Source: Membranipora membranacea (taxonomy: Eukaryota; Bryozoa; Gymnolaemata; Cheilostomatida; Membraniporidae). Taken from it: DNA of 64,000 bases. This document shows, in pieces, positions 53,801 to 57,350 of this stretch (position 1 is its first letter; every line of letters begins with the position of its first letter). Made by a program: the position numbers and the translations under genes. Under the pieces are notes generated by a model. The model had not been told where the DNA came from, did no database searches, and was given only the letters and a program-made list of their open reading frames with translations. The stretch is taken from the NCBI GenBank assembly GCA_914767715.1, contig OU612068.1, forward strand, positions 27,278,001 through 27,342,000, written 5' to 3'.

Positions 53801-54044
53801 TTCAAGCTATTCAGCTGGGTCAAGTTACTCCAAACCCAATGCCAATGGAGAGAAGTTCATGATGCAGTGCAGAGTTATTGTTGGAGCTGAAGTGTTCCAA
53901 GGTGCGCAGGGTATGAGAGCTGCGCCAGAGAAGAATGGCGCAATACAATATGACTGTGTAGTGAACGATGTGGTTAATCCGTCTATTTTCGTTATTTTCC
54001 ATGATGCAGGAGCTTATCCTGAGTATATCATTAAATTTGAATAA
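2935..54044 (+). CDS. Gene 1: giant PARP14-like multi-domain ADP-ribosyltransferase (38 exons, 5' end not found)
   Basis: I joined 38 exons with GT/AG borders into one continuous frame of about 2,720 codons; the phases agree at every junction. Order: low-complexity linker (residues about 1-84 of the visible part), about twelve RRM-like modules (85-1160), KH-like region (1226-1660), macro 1 (1675-1845), macro 2 (1880-2046), macro 3 (2090-2245), KH-like and WWE (2380-2515), PARP catalytic domain (about 2530-2721), stop TAA at 54042-54044. This is the known order of vertebrate PARP14, a mono-ADP-ribosyltransferase of antiviral and inflammatory signalling, but it is roughly 900 residues longer than human PARP14 (about 1,800) because of extra RRM-like modules. 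The first exon found starts inside a codon, so at least one upstream exon with the start is missing. Exon-level borders come from reading, not transcripts. Confidence 0.9.
3642..4106 (+). CDS. Gene 1 RRM-like module 1, type a (exons 3642-3830 and 4020-4106)
   Basis: Two phase 1-1 exons of 189 and 87 nt. The first gives strand-helix-strand-strand (CIEIMKG, then a long helix from DVYELLKEHL, then WKATIYEQSF and EIFRFDV). The second gives the closing helix and strand (DVRKLLAQG, then MKITPRSL). The pair at 20919-21567 has the same exon sizes or nearly so (165 and 87 nt) and the same pattern, including EQSFEPSKEIFRFD against QQSYDESKNVYRFD. An RRM-like fold is inferred from the beta-alpha-beta-beta-alpha-beta order and from its position in a PARP14-like protein. 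RNP aromatic motifs are not clear, so RNA binding is uncertain. Confidence 0.75.
4430..4880 (-). mobile_element. LINE C-terminal fragment
   Basis: A minus-strand open stretch (4877-4476) carries DYAERLEFLELPTLCDFITE, ASNEDHPLFSCVVFN and CRTQKRLKSFFPYYMSAFN. This is the pattern of the end of a non-LTR retrotransposon ORF2, where helices after the reverse transcriptase read Y-x-x-R-L-x-x-L-x-L-P-x-L. It lies in the intron between the first two RRM-like modules and is cut at its 5' end. The family is not certain. Confidence 0.55.
5428..6048 (+). CDS. Gene 1 RRM-like module 2, type b (exons 5428-5592 and 5920-6048)
   Basis: Exons of 165 and 129 nt, both phase 1-1. The first reads PVISVKIISN, a helix around KDLKEAFGQD, then YLNIVQILKLD and AIIQMETAS, a typical RRM-like order. 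The second begins VAALVVST and ends in a Pro/Lys-rich linker (EKPPPITK). The pair at 23955-24720 is its paralogue. An alternative acceptor at 5953 was dismissed because it meets a stop at once in the required phase. A 9-kb intron follows. Confidence 0.75.
6163..6179. repeat. G homopolymer, 17 bases
   Basis: An uninterrupted G run in an AT-rich intron. Comparable C runs occur at 24365-24379, 35917-35928 and 54224-54240. Confidence 0.9.
6696..6810. repeat. MITE-like fragment with CACTAAAATGCGGAAAT end
   Basis: Contains ggggttcactaaaatgcgga and gactaaaatgcggaaattt. The same motifs, inverted and repeated, make up 14229-14417. Confidence 0.6.
7190..7366. repeat. Nested palindromes with a third repeat copy
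   Basis: A perfect 32-bp inverted repeat (7190-7221 and 7229-7260, loop of 7) is followed by a perfect 26-bp palindrome at 7306-7331 (ccaatgtccatg and inverse) and a third copy of catgcttgtaactccagatg at 7341. Between them, ggactaggatgggtgacc (7286-7303) resembles the C-box region of 5S rRNA, which may mean a 5S-derived element. The last point is weak. Confidence 0.7.
7563..7628. repeat. Short foldback element, family copy 2
   Basis: Begins cctgtcttgacaagctttt and ends aaagcttttcaagacatgc, the inverse of the start. Same ends as 866-926 and 35877-35953, with a different GC-rich interior. Confidence 0.65.
11431..11573 (-). mobile_element. tRNA-derived SINE, copy 1
   Basis: Read on the minus strand it starts ggtgagatggtgcgatcggt, has an A-box-like TGGTGCGATCGG and a B-box-like GAGTTCAAATCC, and ends in a tail with AGCACCCTCGGGTGTATACC. 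Copies stand at 15681-15822 and 27343-27465. Confidence 0.75.
11685..11760. repeat. GC-rich cluster of three hairpins
   Basis: Hairpin 1 atcgggcgcagcccgat (11685-11701), hairpin 2 cacgc-cgtaa-gcgtg (about 11705-11719), hairpin 3 gggaggggcgcttaagcgcc (from 11734, arms meet at cttaag). The block is about 70% GC in an AT-rich intron. Confidence 0.75.
11901..11982 (-). repeat. tRNA-like sequence, probably non-functional
   Basis: The minus strand reads a D arm AGCTCAGTGTGTAGAGC and a T arm GTGGGCGCGAATCCCAT. The anticodon stem does not pair well, the variable region is too long and the acceptor stem has mismatches. A tRNA-derived SINE or tRNA pseudogene fits better than a working tRNA. Confidence 0.45.
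12113..12149. repeat. AT dinucleotide microsatellite
   Basis: Uninterrupted alternating A and T for about 37 bp. A similar run is at about 62846-62871. Confidence 0.9.
13869..13924. repeat. Short direct repeat
   Basis: tatagcttcactctcaatgt occurs twice, about 32 bp apart. Confidence 0.85.
14229..14417. repeat. MITE-like foldback with four TTTCCGCATTTTAGTCAA motifs
   Basis: TTTCCGCATTTTAGTCAA stands at 14229-14246 and 14303-14320, and its inverse at 14249-14266 and 14333-14350. The right end reads atttccgcattatagtgaac, the inverse of the left end of the 6696 fragment. Two small hairpins result. Confidence 0.75.
14577..14641. repeat. 26-bp hairpin
   Basis: Arms 14577-14602 and 14616-14641 match at 25 of 26 positions around a 13-base loop. 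It abuts the MITE copy starting at 14649. Confidence 0.9.
14649..15018 (+). mobile_element. TTAA-type MITE, copy A
   Basis: Starts agggcaaccagggtttca and ends ccttggttacccc, with the interior matching the inverse of 16084-16460 over its whole length (for example ctgttcctcttattatttag against ctaaataataacaggaacag). It lies upstream of module 3 exons. Confidence 0.85.
15140..15599 (+). CDS. Gene 1 RRM-like module 3, type c (exons 15140-15262 and 15480-15599)
   Basis: Exons of 123 and 120 nt, phase 1-1. First exon: VLVTFEETLSKVMLNNLKRK followed by ERDIIITFERE. Second exon: DAQALIQTG, VFLSKRGAVMVYEE and a Ser/Gln/Pro tail. Modules 4 and 5 repeat the same order: a short first strand, an alpha helix with conserved S-x-x-M-L, then R-x-I-I-I-T-F, then D-A-x-x-L. 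The two exons are flanked by an inverted pair of the same MITE (14649-15018 and 16084-16460). Confidence 0.8.
15681..15822 (-). mobile_element. tRNA-derived SINE, copy 2
   Basis: Same family and orientation as 11431-11573, with the shared gaggtatacacccgagggtg end on the plus strand. It lies just after the second exon of module 3. Confidence 0.75.
16084..16460 (-). mobile_element. TTAA-type MITE, copy B, inverted relative to A
   Basis: 377 bp with ends agggcaaccaaggtttc and gaaaccttggttgccct, flanked by TTAA on both sides (16080-16083 and 16461-16464). TTAA target duplication is typical of piggyBac-related elements. No transposase is present. Confidence 0.88.
16943..17578 (+). CDS. Gene 1 RRM-like module 4, type c (exons 16943-17068 and 17459-17578)
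   Basis: Exons of 126 and 120 nt, phase 1-1. First: VKVTMQDNLSDVMLKKFMKS, then RNIIITFDNFEG. Second: DAENLVRVGEINILGKRGTV and a short acidic tail. It is closest to module 5: NLSDVMLKKFMK against KFSDAMLSKWMK, and RIDDRNIIITFDNFEG against RIDDQNIIITFDNIEG. This points to a fairly recent exon-pair duplication. A C-rich run follows the donor of the first exon (about 17084-17096). Confidence 0.82.
18476..19317 (+). CDS. Gene 1 RRM-like module 5, type c (exons 18476-18601 and 19210-19317)
   Basis: Exons of 126 and 108 nt, phase 1-1. First: AVKIKMDEKFSDAMLSKWMK, then QNIIITFDNIEG. Second: DAQKMVEERQVILLKRSGVA and a Pro/Gln linker. This is the third and last type c unit in the row. Each module here is about 75-85 residues, the normal size of an RRM-like domain. 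Confidence 0.82.
19318..20918 (+). other. Intron of gene 1, no feature recognised
   Basis: This is the 1.6-kb intron between modules 5 and 6. I see no exon, RNA gene or element with clear ends, only AT-rich sequence, a CAGTA microsatellite near 19470 and a short TA repeat near 20689-20703. Confidence 0.5.
20919..21567 (+). CDS. Gene 1 RRM-like module 6, type a (exons 20919-21083 and 21481-21567)
   Basis: Exons of 165 and 87 nt, phase 1-1. First: HVEITCKLDESPEDMHTLIE, then STIFQQSYDESKNVYRFDM. Second: VDVGSILDSKQRILEDTPDS and LDITDKYTG. It is the paralogue of module 1, with the same 87-nt second exon and the same D-V-x-x-L and closing strand. Together with module 7 it repeats the a-b order of modules 1 and 2. 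Confidence 0.78.
22440..23690 (-). mobile_element. Non-LTR retrotransposon reverse transcriptase, broken
   Basis: The minus strand encodes LFLDFKKAFDCVSHILLHNQ, then TIGVPQGSILAPTLFLIFIN, then YAYADDTVFLSS with the catalytic Y-A-D-D, then RTTRLLGFYVE, LSWQDHLEYVYKKV and LIYGIHIIGN. This is the CR1/Jockey-like order. One in-frame TGA precedes Y-A-D-D (23264-23266) and a frameshift follows near 23010, so it is dead. The 5' end is truncated near 23690. It lies in the intron between modules 6 and 7. Confidence 0.88.
23845..23885. repeat. CATA tetranucleotide microsatellite
   Basis: About ten catacata units just upstream of the acceptor at 23954. Confidence 0.9.
23955..24720 (+). CDS. Gene 1 RRM-like module 7, type b (exons 23955-24107 and 24589-24720)
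   Basis: Exons of 153 and 132 nt, phase 1-1. First: KKVVIKKCDNKRLKAKHVNA, then SDVKILAHTEEQAILEMDTY. Second: VASKLVSIRQHALPNGAKVE, then an acidic tail (SDSDGDTDDSESD). It is the paralogue of module 2, whose second exon also begins with VA and ends in a charged linker. A minus-strand LINE remnant sits in the intron just upstream (22440-23690). Confidence 0.78.
25520..26205 (+). CDS. Gene 1 RRM-like modules 8 and 9, first part (exons 25520-25756 and 25951-26205)
   Basis: Exons of 237 and 255 nt, phase 1-1. The first gives a linker, then ETLLVYKLLDVDEKTLFYWV, LSIHLSVNEEQAVIKIPLV. The second finishes that module (WGAMQRKLTDEGFSIHGEML) and starts the next (SIQVNVIAANGDSVDEDAIK, MIVDKRGDNVFTVTFPSD). 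From here on the exon borders no longer separate modules cleanly: an exon carries the end of one and the start of the next. RRM-like assignment is by pattern and position. Confidence 0.75.
26513..27222 (+). CDS. Gene 1 end of module 9 and start of module 10 (exons 26513-26641 and 27031-27222)
   Basis: Exons of 129 and 192 nt, phase 1-1. The first gives a helix and strand (VATVLSRTDHRQLGYTFEVS) followed by a Gly/Lys/Phe linker. The second gives GEMILETSLTIRNIRVSDVE, a helix TLKLKMADRVRTR and a closing strand CSVKIVYEEE. The second resembles the first exon of type a modules in order and size. A truncated SINE lies in the next intron at 27343-27465. Confidence 0.72.
27343..27465 (-). mobile_element. 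tRNA-derived SINE, copy 3, degraded
   Basis: Keeps tatacacccgagggtgttgg and a mutated B box, but has lost the A-box end. Lies in the intron after 27222. Confidence 0.6.
28211..28965 (+). CDS. Gene 1 RRM-like modules 10 (end), 11 and 12 (start) (exons 28211-28465 and 28723-28965)
   Basis: Exons of 255 and 243 nt, phase 1-1. They contain VAERVYRFHVRQPIEVN (end of module 10), then GVRLSGLSPDLDPDKLRLYV, VSNLSFEMTRTKAVARFSEK, which is the best RRM match in the protein (first strand V-R-L-S-G-L, then A-V-A-R-F as RNP1-like strand). The second exon ends module 11 (FAAILYGSSQFALDE) and starts module 12 (NLLAVGSSLSKDKIELNLEI, YQVIAESVED, WKIRVG). Similar G-L-P/S starts are known from PARP10 and PARP14 RRMs. 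Confidence 0.8.
29208..29490 (+). CDS. Gene 1 exon ending module 12, with a helical segment
   Basis: This 283-nt exon runs from phase 1 to phase 2, the only phase 2 border in the gene. It begins LANVNLYEIQQRLAGCTQLS, which can be the closing helix and strand of module 12. A helix-rich part follows (YLGLHVAPGIYKKTRLLSDC, KRVADFLKNEG, KNLAEYLQNLGFTV), then a strand GVITVKLTN. The L-G-L ... L-x-x-E-G ... A-x-x-L-x-x-L-G-F spacing recalls Death-fold domains, but a KH-like or degenerate RRM-like unit is as likely. The donor gtgagc at 29491 leaves AG, completed to AGG (Arg) by the next exon. Confidence 0.72.
29740..30338 (-). mobile_element. LINE 3' fragment (older, interrupted element)
   Basis: The minus strand from 30338 to 29994 reads YKIPVLTLRFEYLYLLTFYK, RLSKENFRFALANFGAQKFN, ELPNHVKLSQSLATFKNATR, the C-terminal region of a CR1/Jockey-like ORF2. 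Its upstream part is probably the fragment at 32040-32460, on the same strand beyond the inserted element. Confidence 0.75.
30355..32036 (+). mobile_element. Non-LTR retrotransposon, RTE-like or related, with two breaks
   Basis: Plus-strand frames read EEVQNAIRSLKNGKSPGLDM, ILMMDMSKAFDTMRRDIL, then after a stop at 30961 TNIGAPQGDCLSPILFTLYL, IIQFQYADDICWVGTS, and after a frameshift near 31585 IKQRRLRWPGHLIRLDETKP. The reverse transcriptase motifs including Y-A-D-D are intact; the stop and frameshift make it inactive as read. It is less A/T-rich than its neighbours and sits inside an older, oppositely oriented LINE. Confidence 0.88.
32040..32460 (-). mobile_element. LINE fragment, start of reverse transcriptase region
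   Basis: The minus strand reads NAVRDAKKRAMRAVLNDKTL, IAECLNRYFSSIGDNLNEEA, ITLSEVSKYLHTWKSCKTGG, LNQIPAFIYKILEPLI, the linker and first part of a CR1/Jockey-like reverse transcriptase. The catalytic core expected next is absent; the plus-strand element 30355-32036 stands there instead. Confidence 0.78.
32464..32782 (+). mobile_element. MITE with perfect 20-bp TIRs and a tRNA-like core, copy 1
   Basis: 319 bp bounded by cactatgtttccaaggttcg and its exact inverse. The core at 32609-32697 is tRNA-like: GGCTGAATGGTTAGCGCC as A box and GGTTCAAGTCCC as B box. Copy 2 is 52400-52709. Confidence 0.85.
32976..32998. repeat. AGTAT microsatellite
   Basis: Four to five units of agtat immediately upstream of the large KH-like exon. 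Confidence 0.85.
33050..34485 (+). CDS. Gene 1 large KH-like exon with start of macro domain 1
   Basis: A single 1,436-nt exon, phase 2 to phase 1, 478 full codons. The first 430 or so residues are alternating helices and short strands with repeated patterns such as RLWIIGDLNTVEKVADDIKM, QVTLTGTPFALEEVQNRMLD and TFEISGPRNDIANTKSALRI. Each has the hydrophobic-strand, small-loop, helix rhythm of the KH-like repeats placed between RRMs and macro domains in PARP14 and PARP10. The last 40 residues open macro 1: VCIVQMGDITKIPCDAIVNP, ANERLEHTGGAAAAIVRAG. These carry the family's G-D-I-T, the Asn of V-N-P-A-N and the G-G loop. KH-like is a family inference; I see no clear GXXG in every unit. Confidence 0.88.
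34547..34798. mobile_element. TTAA-flanked foldback MITE in macro 1 intron
   Basis: 252 bp. The left part (agactacccaaagacaaaag ... tgataaagttgtgtcagag) is the inverse of the right part (ctgacacaactttatcataa ... ggtagtct) over about 70 bp with small gaps. TTAA flanks it at 34543-34546 and 34799-34802. Confidence 0.88.
35159..35620 (+). CDS. Gene 1 macro domain 1, second exon
   Basis: A 462-nt exon, phase 1-1. It completes the macro domain: GVSIQEECRGYIRRHGELKV, then GEVMSSDAGSLQC, KKVLHAVGPKW, SSIAIPPISTGIFGFPLPLA, and the last strand RIILVDNKDD. The phosphate-binding loop I-S-T-G-I-F-G-F-P is intact, so ADP-ribose binding is likely. In vertebrate PARP14 macro 1 also has hydrolase activity; whether this one does cannot be read off. 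A short basic linker follows (KSRHGIRSVV). The intron before it carries a foldback MITE at 34547-34798. Confidence 0.9.
35877..35953. repeat. Short foldback element, family copy 3
   Basis: Arms agcttgtcttggcaagcttt and aaagctttcaagactggct flank a GGGAAGG/CCCCC interior with a 12-C run. It lies in the intron after macro 1. Confidence 0.65.
36790..37670 (+). CDS. Gene 1 macro domain 2, first exons (36790-36911 and 37452-37670)
   Basis: Exons of 122 nt (phase 1 to 0) and 219 nt (phase 0 to 0). After a Ser/Thr linker comes LVNILGRADLEVCSGDITNR, then SLVNSVGTDMNLKKGKVAPV and ILSKAGPQLQQDC. The G-D-I-T strand and V-N-S are kept, but the loop after V-N-S lacks the G-G-G of active macro domains, as expected for the second macro domain of the family. 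The exon ends with KKILHCCLPQYNNNL. The rest of the fold lies 4.9 kb away in 42523-42744. Confidence 0.85.
38670..39244. repeat. 575-bp duplicated segment, copy 1
   Basis: gccctgggactgcatctata to aaccaaagcccagt. It recurs at 39615-40189, the same length, 945 bp downstream, with scattered single-base changes. The nature of the unit is unknown. Confidence 0.9.
39615..40189. repeat. 575-bp duplicated segment, copy 2
   Basis: See copy 1 at 38670-39244. The 370 bp between the copies are single copy in the window. Confidence 0.9.
42523..43175 (+). CDS. Gene 1 macro domain 2 C-terminal exon and linker (42523-42744 and 43076-43175)
   Basis: Exons of 222 nt (phase 0-0) and 100 nt (phase 0 to 1). The first gives YLKKVVSKCLTTAEEEG, HTSIAFPALGTGNLNYPGQI, and RDVKIVIFHADQDTQK, the canonical last third of a macro domain with the A-L-G-T-G loop complete. 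The second gives a Ser-rich linker starting GFDTVLTNMSASSS. The same linker exon exists in gene 2 (63600-63684, EFDTVLKEM) with the same phases. Confidence 0.88.
43445..45585 (+). CDS. Gene 1 macro domain 3, first exons (43445-43579 and 45514-45585)
   Basis: Exons of 135 and 72 nt, phase 1-1. First: TQLRLLEGSIIESDAEVIVN, then STDSVLNMAG. Second: QVAQALLRKAGPGVKQEISK. This is the start of a macro domain in which G-S-I-I-E-S-D-A-E replaces the usual G-D-I-T. The 72-nt exon has no counterpart found in gene 2. Most of a decayed LINE (about 44420-45230) lies in the intron between the two exons. Confidence 0.85.
44420..45230 (-). mobile_element. Decayed LINE fragment in macro 3 intron
   Basis: The minus strand, in broken frames, gives HRPTPSISSSQLERDTKSK, LFGYVI, WTDHIDYISKKLKANLALFQ, YHFFIFCYLIYGIHIYNN. 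This matches the post-catalytic part of the LINE at 22440-23690 (LSWQDHLEYVYKKV ... CHLIYGIHIIGN). Several stops and frameshifts. Confidence 0.7.
47446..48980 (+). CDS. Gene 1 macro domain 3, last exons (47446-47628 and 48747-48980)
   Basis: Exons of 183 and 234 nt, phase 1-1. First: CNGIWVSSGGNLQAKHVIHL, then KLTSIALPALGTG. Second: QSDIPEKEMAKYILEAVCKY, RRIDIIVFKPQMMRSFQKAM, then a basic tail (KYNPFSRQKV). The A-L-G-T-G loop is kept. The intron holds a repeat (48325-48680) also found near gene 2 (57008-57350). Confidence 0.88.
48325..48680 (+). repeat. Dispersed repeat, copy 1 (gene 1 intron)
   Basis: Shares stretches such as accatgaaagctattatcac and gtgacaagtcatgtgacctg with 57008-57350, in the same orientation and order. 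No coding content seen. Confidence 0.8.
49150..49665 (+). repeat. Degraded relative of the TTAA MITE plus inverted repeat
   Basis: 49150-49265 forms a foldback (agccagctcttaatggtgtt and aacaccattaagggctggct). Downstream, pieces such as cctgctcctgacatatttat, cctgtgctcgacc and tttactacccatttatgcat resemble MITE copy A in the same orientation. Confidence 0.6.
49793..51124 (+). CDS. Gene 1 KH-like segment and start of WWE (exons 49793-50067 and 50870-51124)
   Basis: Exons of 275 nt (phase 1 to 0) and 255 nt (phase 0-0). The first opens with an acidic linker and continues with GLILDIYAGDDRDIIKCKRE and SWSTKLTYEEDKMLIAVLDS. The second gives NEEAKRLRIQLDINCGIRNI, TIVGLTSSVTKMSDLIAKKL (KH-like strand, small loop, helix), then AKHIQWRYAGGQDGSWLNFG, the first half of the WWE domain. 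Gene 2 keeps the first exon (60745-60980, LDIYADSSTSITECKREL) but I did not find the KH-like exon there. Confidence 0.87.
51349..51921 (+). CDS. Gene 1 WWE second half and link to catalytic domain (exons 51349-51502 and 51767-51921)
   Basis: Exons of 154 nt (phase 0 to 1) and 155 nt (phase 1 to 0). The first: RLEDEFSKDPQAKFDYELQD, GREVFINLEERTAN, completing a WWE domain, a module known to bind iso-ADP-ribose in poly-ADP-ribose. The second: FPGTWAKPFDKYQEIQVTHG, SSEFQKVKDNFERTIG, the helix that precedes the catalytic core in PARP14-type enzymes (compare FERTIGSVQIKKGVIE in gene 2). Confidence 0.88.
52400..52709 (-). mobile_element. MITE with tRNA-like core, copy 2, inverted
   Basis: 310 bp with ends caccatgtttccatgtaaat and ttaacatggaaacacagtg. 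The tRNA-like core on the minus strand (52592-52521) has GGCCAAGCAGTTAGCATC and GATGCGGGAGGCCTGGGTTC, matching ATGCGGGAGGCCGGGGTTC of copy 1. Lies in the intron before the catalytic exon. Confidence 0.82.
52687..52768 (+). repeat. 82-bp perfect direct repeat, copy 1
   Basis: Starts gaaattaacatggaaacac and covers the right end of the MITE at 52400-52709 plus its flank. Identical to 53454-53535. Confidence 0.93.
53102..54044 (+). CDS. Gene 1 PARP catalytic domain (exons 53102-53288 and 53764-54044)
   Basis: Exons of 187 nt (phase 0 to 1) and 281 nt with stop. First: VRRVQNPTLYQMYQTIRKSV, then VPLWHGTDE with the NAD-binding His. Second: AAAFGNGVYFARDSSYSAGS with the NAD-binding Tyr, EKFMMQCRVIVGAEVFQG, AIQYDCVVND, NPSIFVIFHDAGAYPEYIIK. 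Aligning FVIFHD with the YIVYDI region of PARP1 puts Ile where PARP1 has Glu988, so the triad is H-Y-I, as in mono-ADP-ribosyltransferases of the PARP10/14/15 group. Stop TAA is at 54042-54044. I see no clear AATAAA in the next 800 bp. The first exon lies between two identical 82-bp repeats (52687-52768 and 53454-53535). Confidence 0.93.
53339..53454. repeat. Foldback with CTTCTACTACTACAC ends
   Basis: cttctactactacac at 53339-53353 and its exact inverse at 53440-53454 enclose about 86 bp; inner parts also pair (tgatga with tcatca). Confidence 0.8.
53454..53535 (+). repeat. 82-bp perfect direct repeat, copy 2
   Basis: Identical to 52687-52768 and 767 bp downstream; the His-bearing catalytic exon lies between them. 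It starts at the end of the foldback 53339-53454. Confidence 0.93.
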
Positions 54045-54223
54045 TTGCCAGATACTTTGTAGTCGGTTGGCTCAGTGAGGAATTGGTGTTTGTGTGAACA
54101 AAGTGGAGCTAATGCTTGGGAGACTAGGCCCAGATAATTTAGTGATACATATGAAGCCTACTTTTGGGTGTGGCTTAGTCTGAGCCTCCAGACTCAGACT
54201 CTTGCTCACCATCCGACAACCGA

Positions 54224-54240
54224 CCCCCCCCCCCCCCCCC
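54224..54240. repeat. C homopolymer, 17 bases, then GGGG
   Basis: Run of C directly followed by four G, 180 bp after the stop codon of gene 1. Confidence 0.9.
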
Positions 54241-54487
54241 GGGGCAGGTGTGGATGAGTGTTTTTACATGAATTTGTTGGTAATTATGTCTTAAATTATG
54301 CAGTTTGATTTGTATATATATATATATCATGGGCGCATCTGATCCCGTCTAAGCACTGGCTATTCATTAGTCGGATAAAGACAATAATCATCGCTATTTG
54401 TGAAGAAATTTCATGAGTAAAATTTACAGCTTCTCCACAATTGATTCTTTCATATGGTGGTTTCAATGCAATGTACTAGCGTTCTGC

Positions 54488-54755
54488 ATTGATATATATT
54501 CATGGATTAGGGCAACATATCTGACCCAGAACAAGCATATGGCAACTTATGTGTGATTGATTGAAACAATTTCTCATCGTTGATTTTTTTTTTAAAGATT
54601 GTTACTGGGACCTCGGTAAATGCACAACGTTAAAGCTGCCATAATTGTAGCTAGATCCAATTACTGACACGAAGTTATATACTGATGTAATTTTTCCACA
54701 AATAGCCATAGGCCTACTGTGTATTTTACCACTAATCCATGAATTCATATCAATT
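54488..54755. mobile_element. MITE with ATTGATAT...CATGGATTAG ends, copy 1
   Basis: Left end attgatatatattcatggat, right end the inverse aatccatgaattcatatcaa. About 268 bp, no coding sequence. An older copy lies at 57349-57671. Confidence 0.8.
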
Positions 54756-55727
54756 GCGTTGTGCATTGAAGTGCATATTTCCTTTACCCTCTGGTCCATA
54801 CAATTTTTGTAGACATCGCTCATTTCCTAATCATAATATATCATTTATATATTTTATAACCAAACATAAATACCTTTCGTATACAGACCTTGGTTTAAAT
54901 CAGCTGTAAATGTAAATCAGTCTTCAAATATCACTGTCTACATGCATACATCAAGTCAAAGCGCCAAAGAGAGTCTAGACTCTAAGGTATCTAGTTGGTA
55001 GGATCATAACACAATACTAACTTTATGATTACTTTATCAGCCCAGAAAAGGAAGGATCATTGGAATACAATGTTGATGTATTGAATACCAGTCTCGATAA
55101 TCTATCCCCACCGAAACCCACAAAGTAGTTGGAGGTGTTTCAGGGTAACATTCGACAATGTCTCATAGGGAAAGTTTGTTGTGCATCCCTGGCATTGTTA
55201 ATAATGATTATGATATCATAGGCCGGAAGCAGCTATAGCATAAGTTGCTATGACACGGAGAATATTTGATGGCAAATCAAATTAAGACAATCAATGCCTG
55301 CTACATCAGTACATAACTGCTCAAAAAAAATCCCGAAATCTTAAACGGTAGTTAAACCATTCACATAAGTACACTCCACGGATAGCTCAGCTCAGGTTTC
55401 TTTTCTGGTCCAGACATAACACACCACGCACATGTCAGCCCTTGGTTGGGATCTCGGTTTATCCAAGTCTATAAGGTGTCGCATATATTGAATGCGTCAC
55501 ACCCAGGGTCATGACTCTTGGGTGTTTCATACTGCACAGTCATGTTTGCCATGGTTCAATCAATCAAAAGGTTAGATCTGCCAGATGCTTCAGATAGGCT
55601 AACCAACATTGTTCGTCCTCATCCATACCGCAAATCTCACCAATCGCTCCAGATTGATAGAACTATTTACATTTTGAGTGAGCGATTAGGGAACAAGTTA
55701 GTCTAATTCACCACGATATTTAAATCA

Positions 55728-56490
55728 AAAAATTGTCTTTTTATGATTTTACAAATCATGCATGTGACTTGTTGAAATCTTATTTAGAAAACAGAAAACA
55801 ATTTGTCAAAATCAACGATCATTCCAGTACAATGAAAAAGGTCGATATAGGAGTTCCTCAGGGATCTGTAATAGGTTCAATTTTATTTTTAATATTCATC
55901 AATGATTTGGTTATATCTGCGCCAATGTTTAAATATTTTCTCTTTGCCGACGACACAAACATATTTTCCAATGATCCCGAAATTTCAAAATCAAATGTTC
56001 ATAAAATTGAACAATGGTGCTTGAGTAATAAATTGATTTTAAACCATACAAAACATTTCAGGTAATTTTTAAATCCCAAAATAAACAAATTTTAGATCCT
56101 GAACAGTACCAAATTTAACTTGGTAATCAGGTTTTAGAGACAAAAAATAGCACCAACTTTCTTGGCATTCACCTTGATGAGAACATTAGTGTTAAAACAC
56201 ATATTTTAGAAGTTTGTCAGAAATTGAACTATACATCCTATTTTTAATGCGTGGTTTATGACCATATCTCGATATTCCAACAATGATCAATTTATATTAC
56301 ACATTTTATCCACATTTAATTTATGGTATTATGGTCATGTCGCAATTTGTCATCTTAATCACATCTATTTACTTCAAAAATCAGCTCTTCCTGACATACT
56401 CAAAATCCGCCCACGTTATCAAATATATACTTTTATTGGCAACCAAAGTCATCTCATTTGAAATGTTTTGCACTCAGTGCCATTATCAAA
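55728..56490 (+). mobile_element. Non-LTR retrotransposon reverse transcriptase fragment
   Basis: The plus strand reads SYLENRKQFVKINDHS, DIGVPQGSVIGSILFLIFIN, KYFLFADDTNIFS, IEQWCLSNKLILNHTKH, then with frame breaks LGIHLDEN. F-A-D-D replaces Y-A-D-D. Truncated at both ends. Its tail shares ggcaaccaaagtcatctcat with 22348-22395, next to the other LINE. Confidence 0.85.
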
Positions 56491-56584
56491 TTATGCCAAT
56501 TGATATGCTATTTAAATACGCTATTTGTTACTTTTTAATAATACTCGCATGGGGAGTTAGAAATTCAAACCCCTGCCATTACAG

Positions 56585-56840
56585 CCACTAGGTCAAAGGA
56601 AAAATTTGCCCCTAAAAGAGCCAACAACTGTAGAGGGGAGAAGTCACTGTTGACCACAGGTGTTAACCTGTGGAATTCACACCTACTGGGGGAGGAGGGG
56701 GCGGATCCTTCTGCTTTGCGTGGGGGTGTGGTGAGCTTCTTGCCGAGTAGGCTGCGTGTCTGGGCTCGCCCTGGGGACAGTAGCCCTTCGTTTCCCAGAC
56801 AATCGGATGGTCGCCACACTAGTCCTGGACTAATCTGACT
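56585..56840. other. GC-rich segment, open on both strands, unassigned
   Basis: Higher GC than its surroundings and open on both strands. The plus strand reads SLLTTGVNLWNSHLLGEEGA and SRLRVWARPG, which recalls the W-N-x-L end of LINE ORF2 proteins (NLWNSL type). It may be the end of the adjacent LINE or an unrelated repeat. Confidence 0.35.
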
Positions 56841-57007
56841 ATGCCGCTACCTTATTTTATTTCACTTTTTTAGTCCTTTGATTTTAAATACAATAAATTG
56901 TTGCAGAAACCAAATATAAAAATTAAATGCGATGCAATTTTGATAAATTGCTTCAGTAAAGCATCGCTAATTCAAATTGAAAGACCCCTCAGTTACACTA
57001 TAGCCTC

Positions 57008-57350
57008 CACAGATGGATGTTGTACATGTGGAAATTCATGAAGTTTGCAGAATAGCTCAACACTAATTTTCTAAGCTATCTTTATCAGTACCATGAAAGC
57101 TATTATCACAACAGCCTATACTTTCAATAGACTAGAAATAACTTTGATGTTGTGACAAGTCATGTGACCTGAAAGAAGTAAATGAACAAAATCTATCAGA
57201 GAATTTTTCATCTGGCTTTATCTCAGGAATTTAGAAGCATCCTTGAAACTTTGCAATATGTAATTTGAGACATTGACTGATATAATGTAAAAGTAAGGAG
57301 GTGATTAATCAATTAGGCCAGGCTGTTATGAGTGAAACACCATGTAGCAC
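57008..57350 (+). repeat. Dispersed repeat, copy 2 (between the genes)
   Basis: Counterpart of 48325-48680, moderately diverged. Confidence 0.8.
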
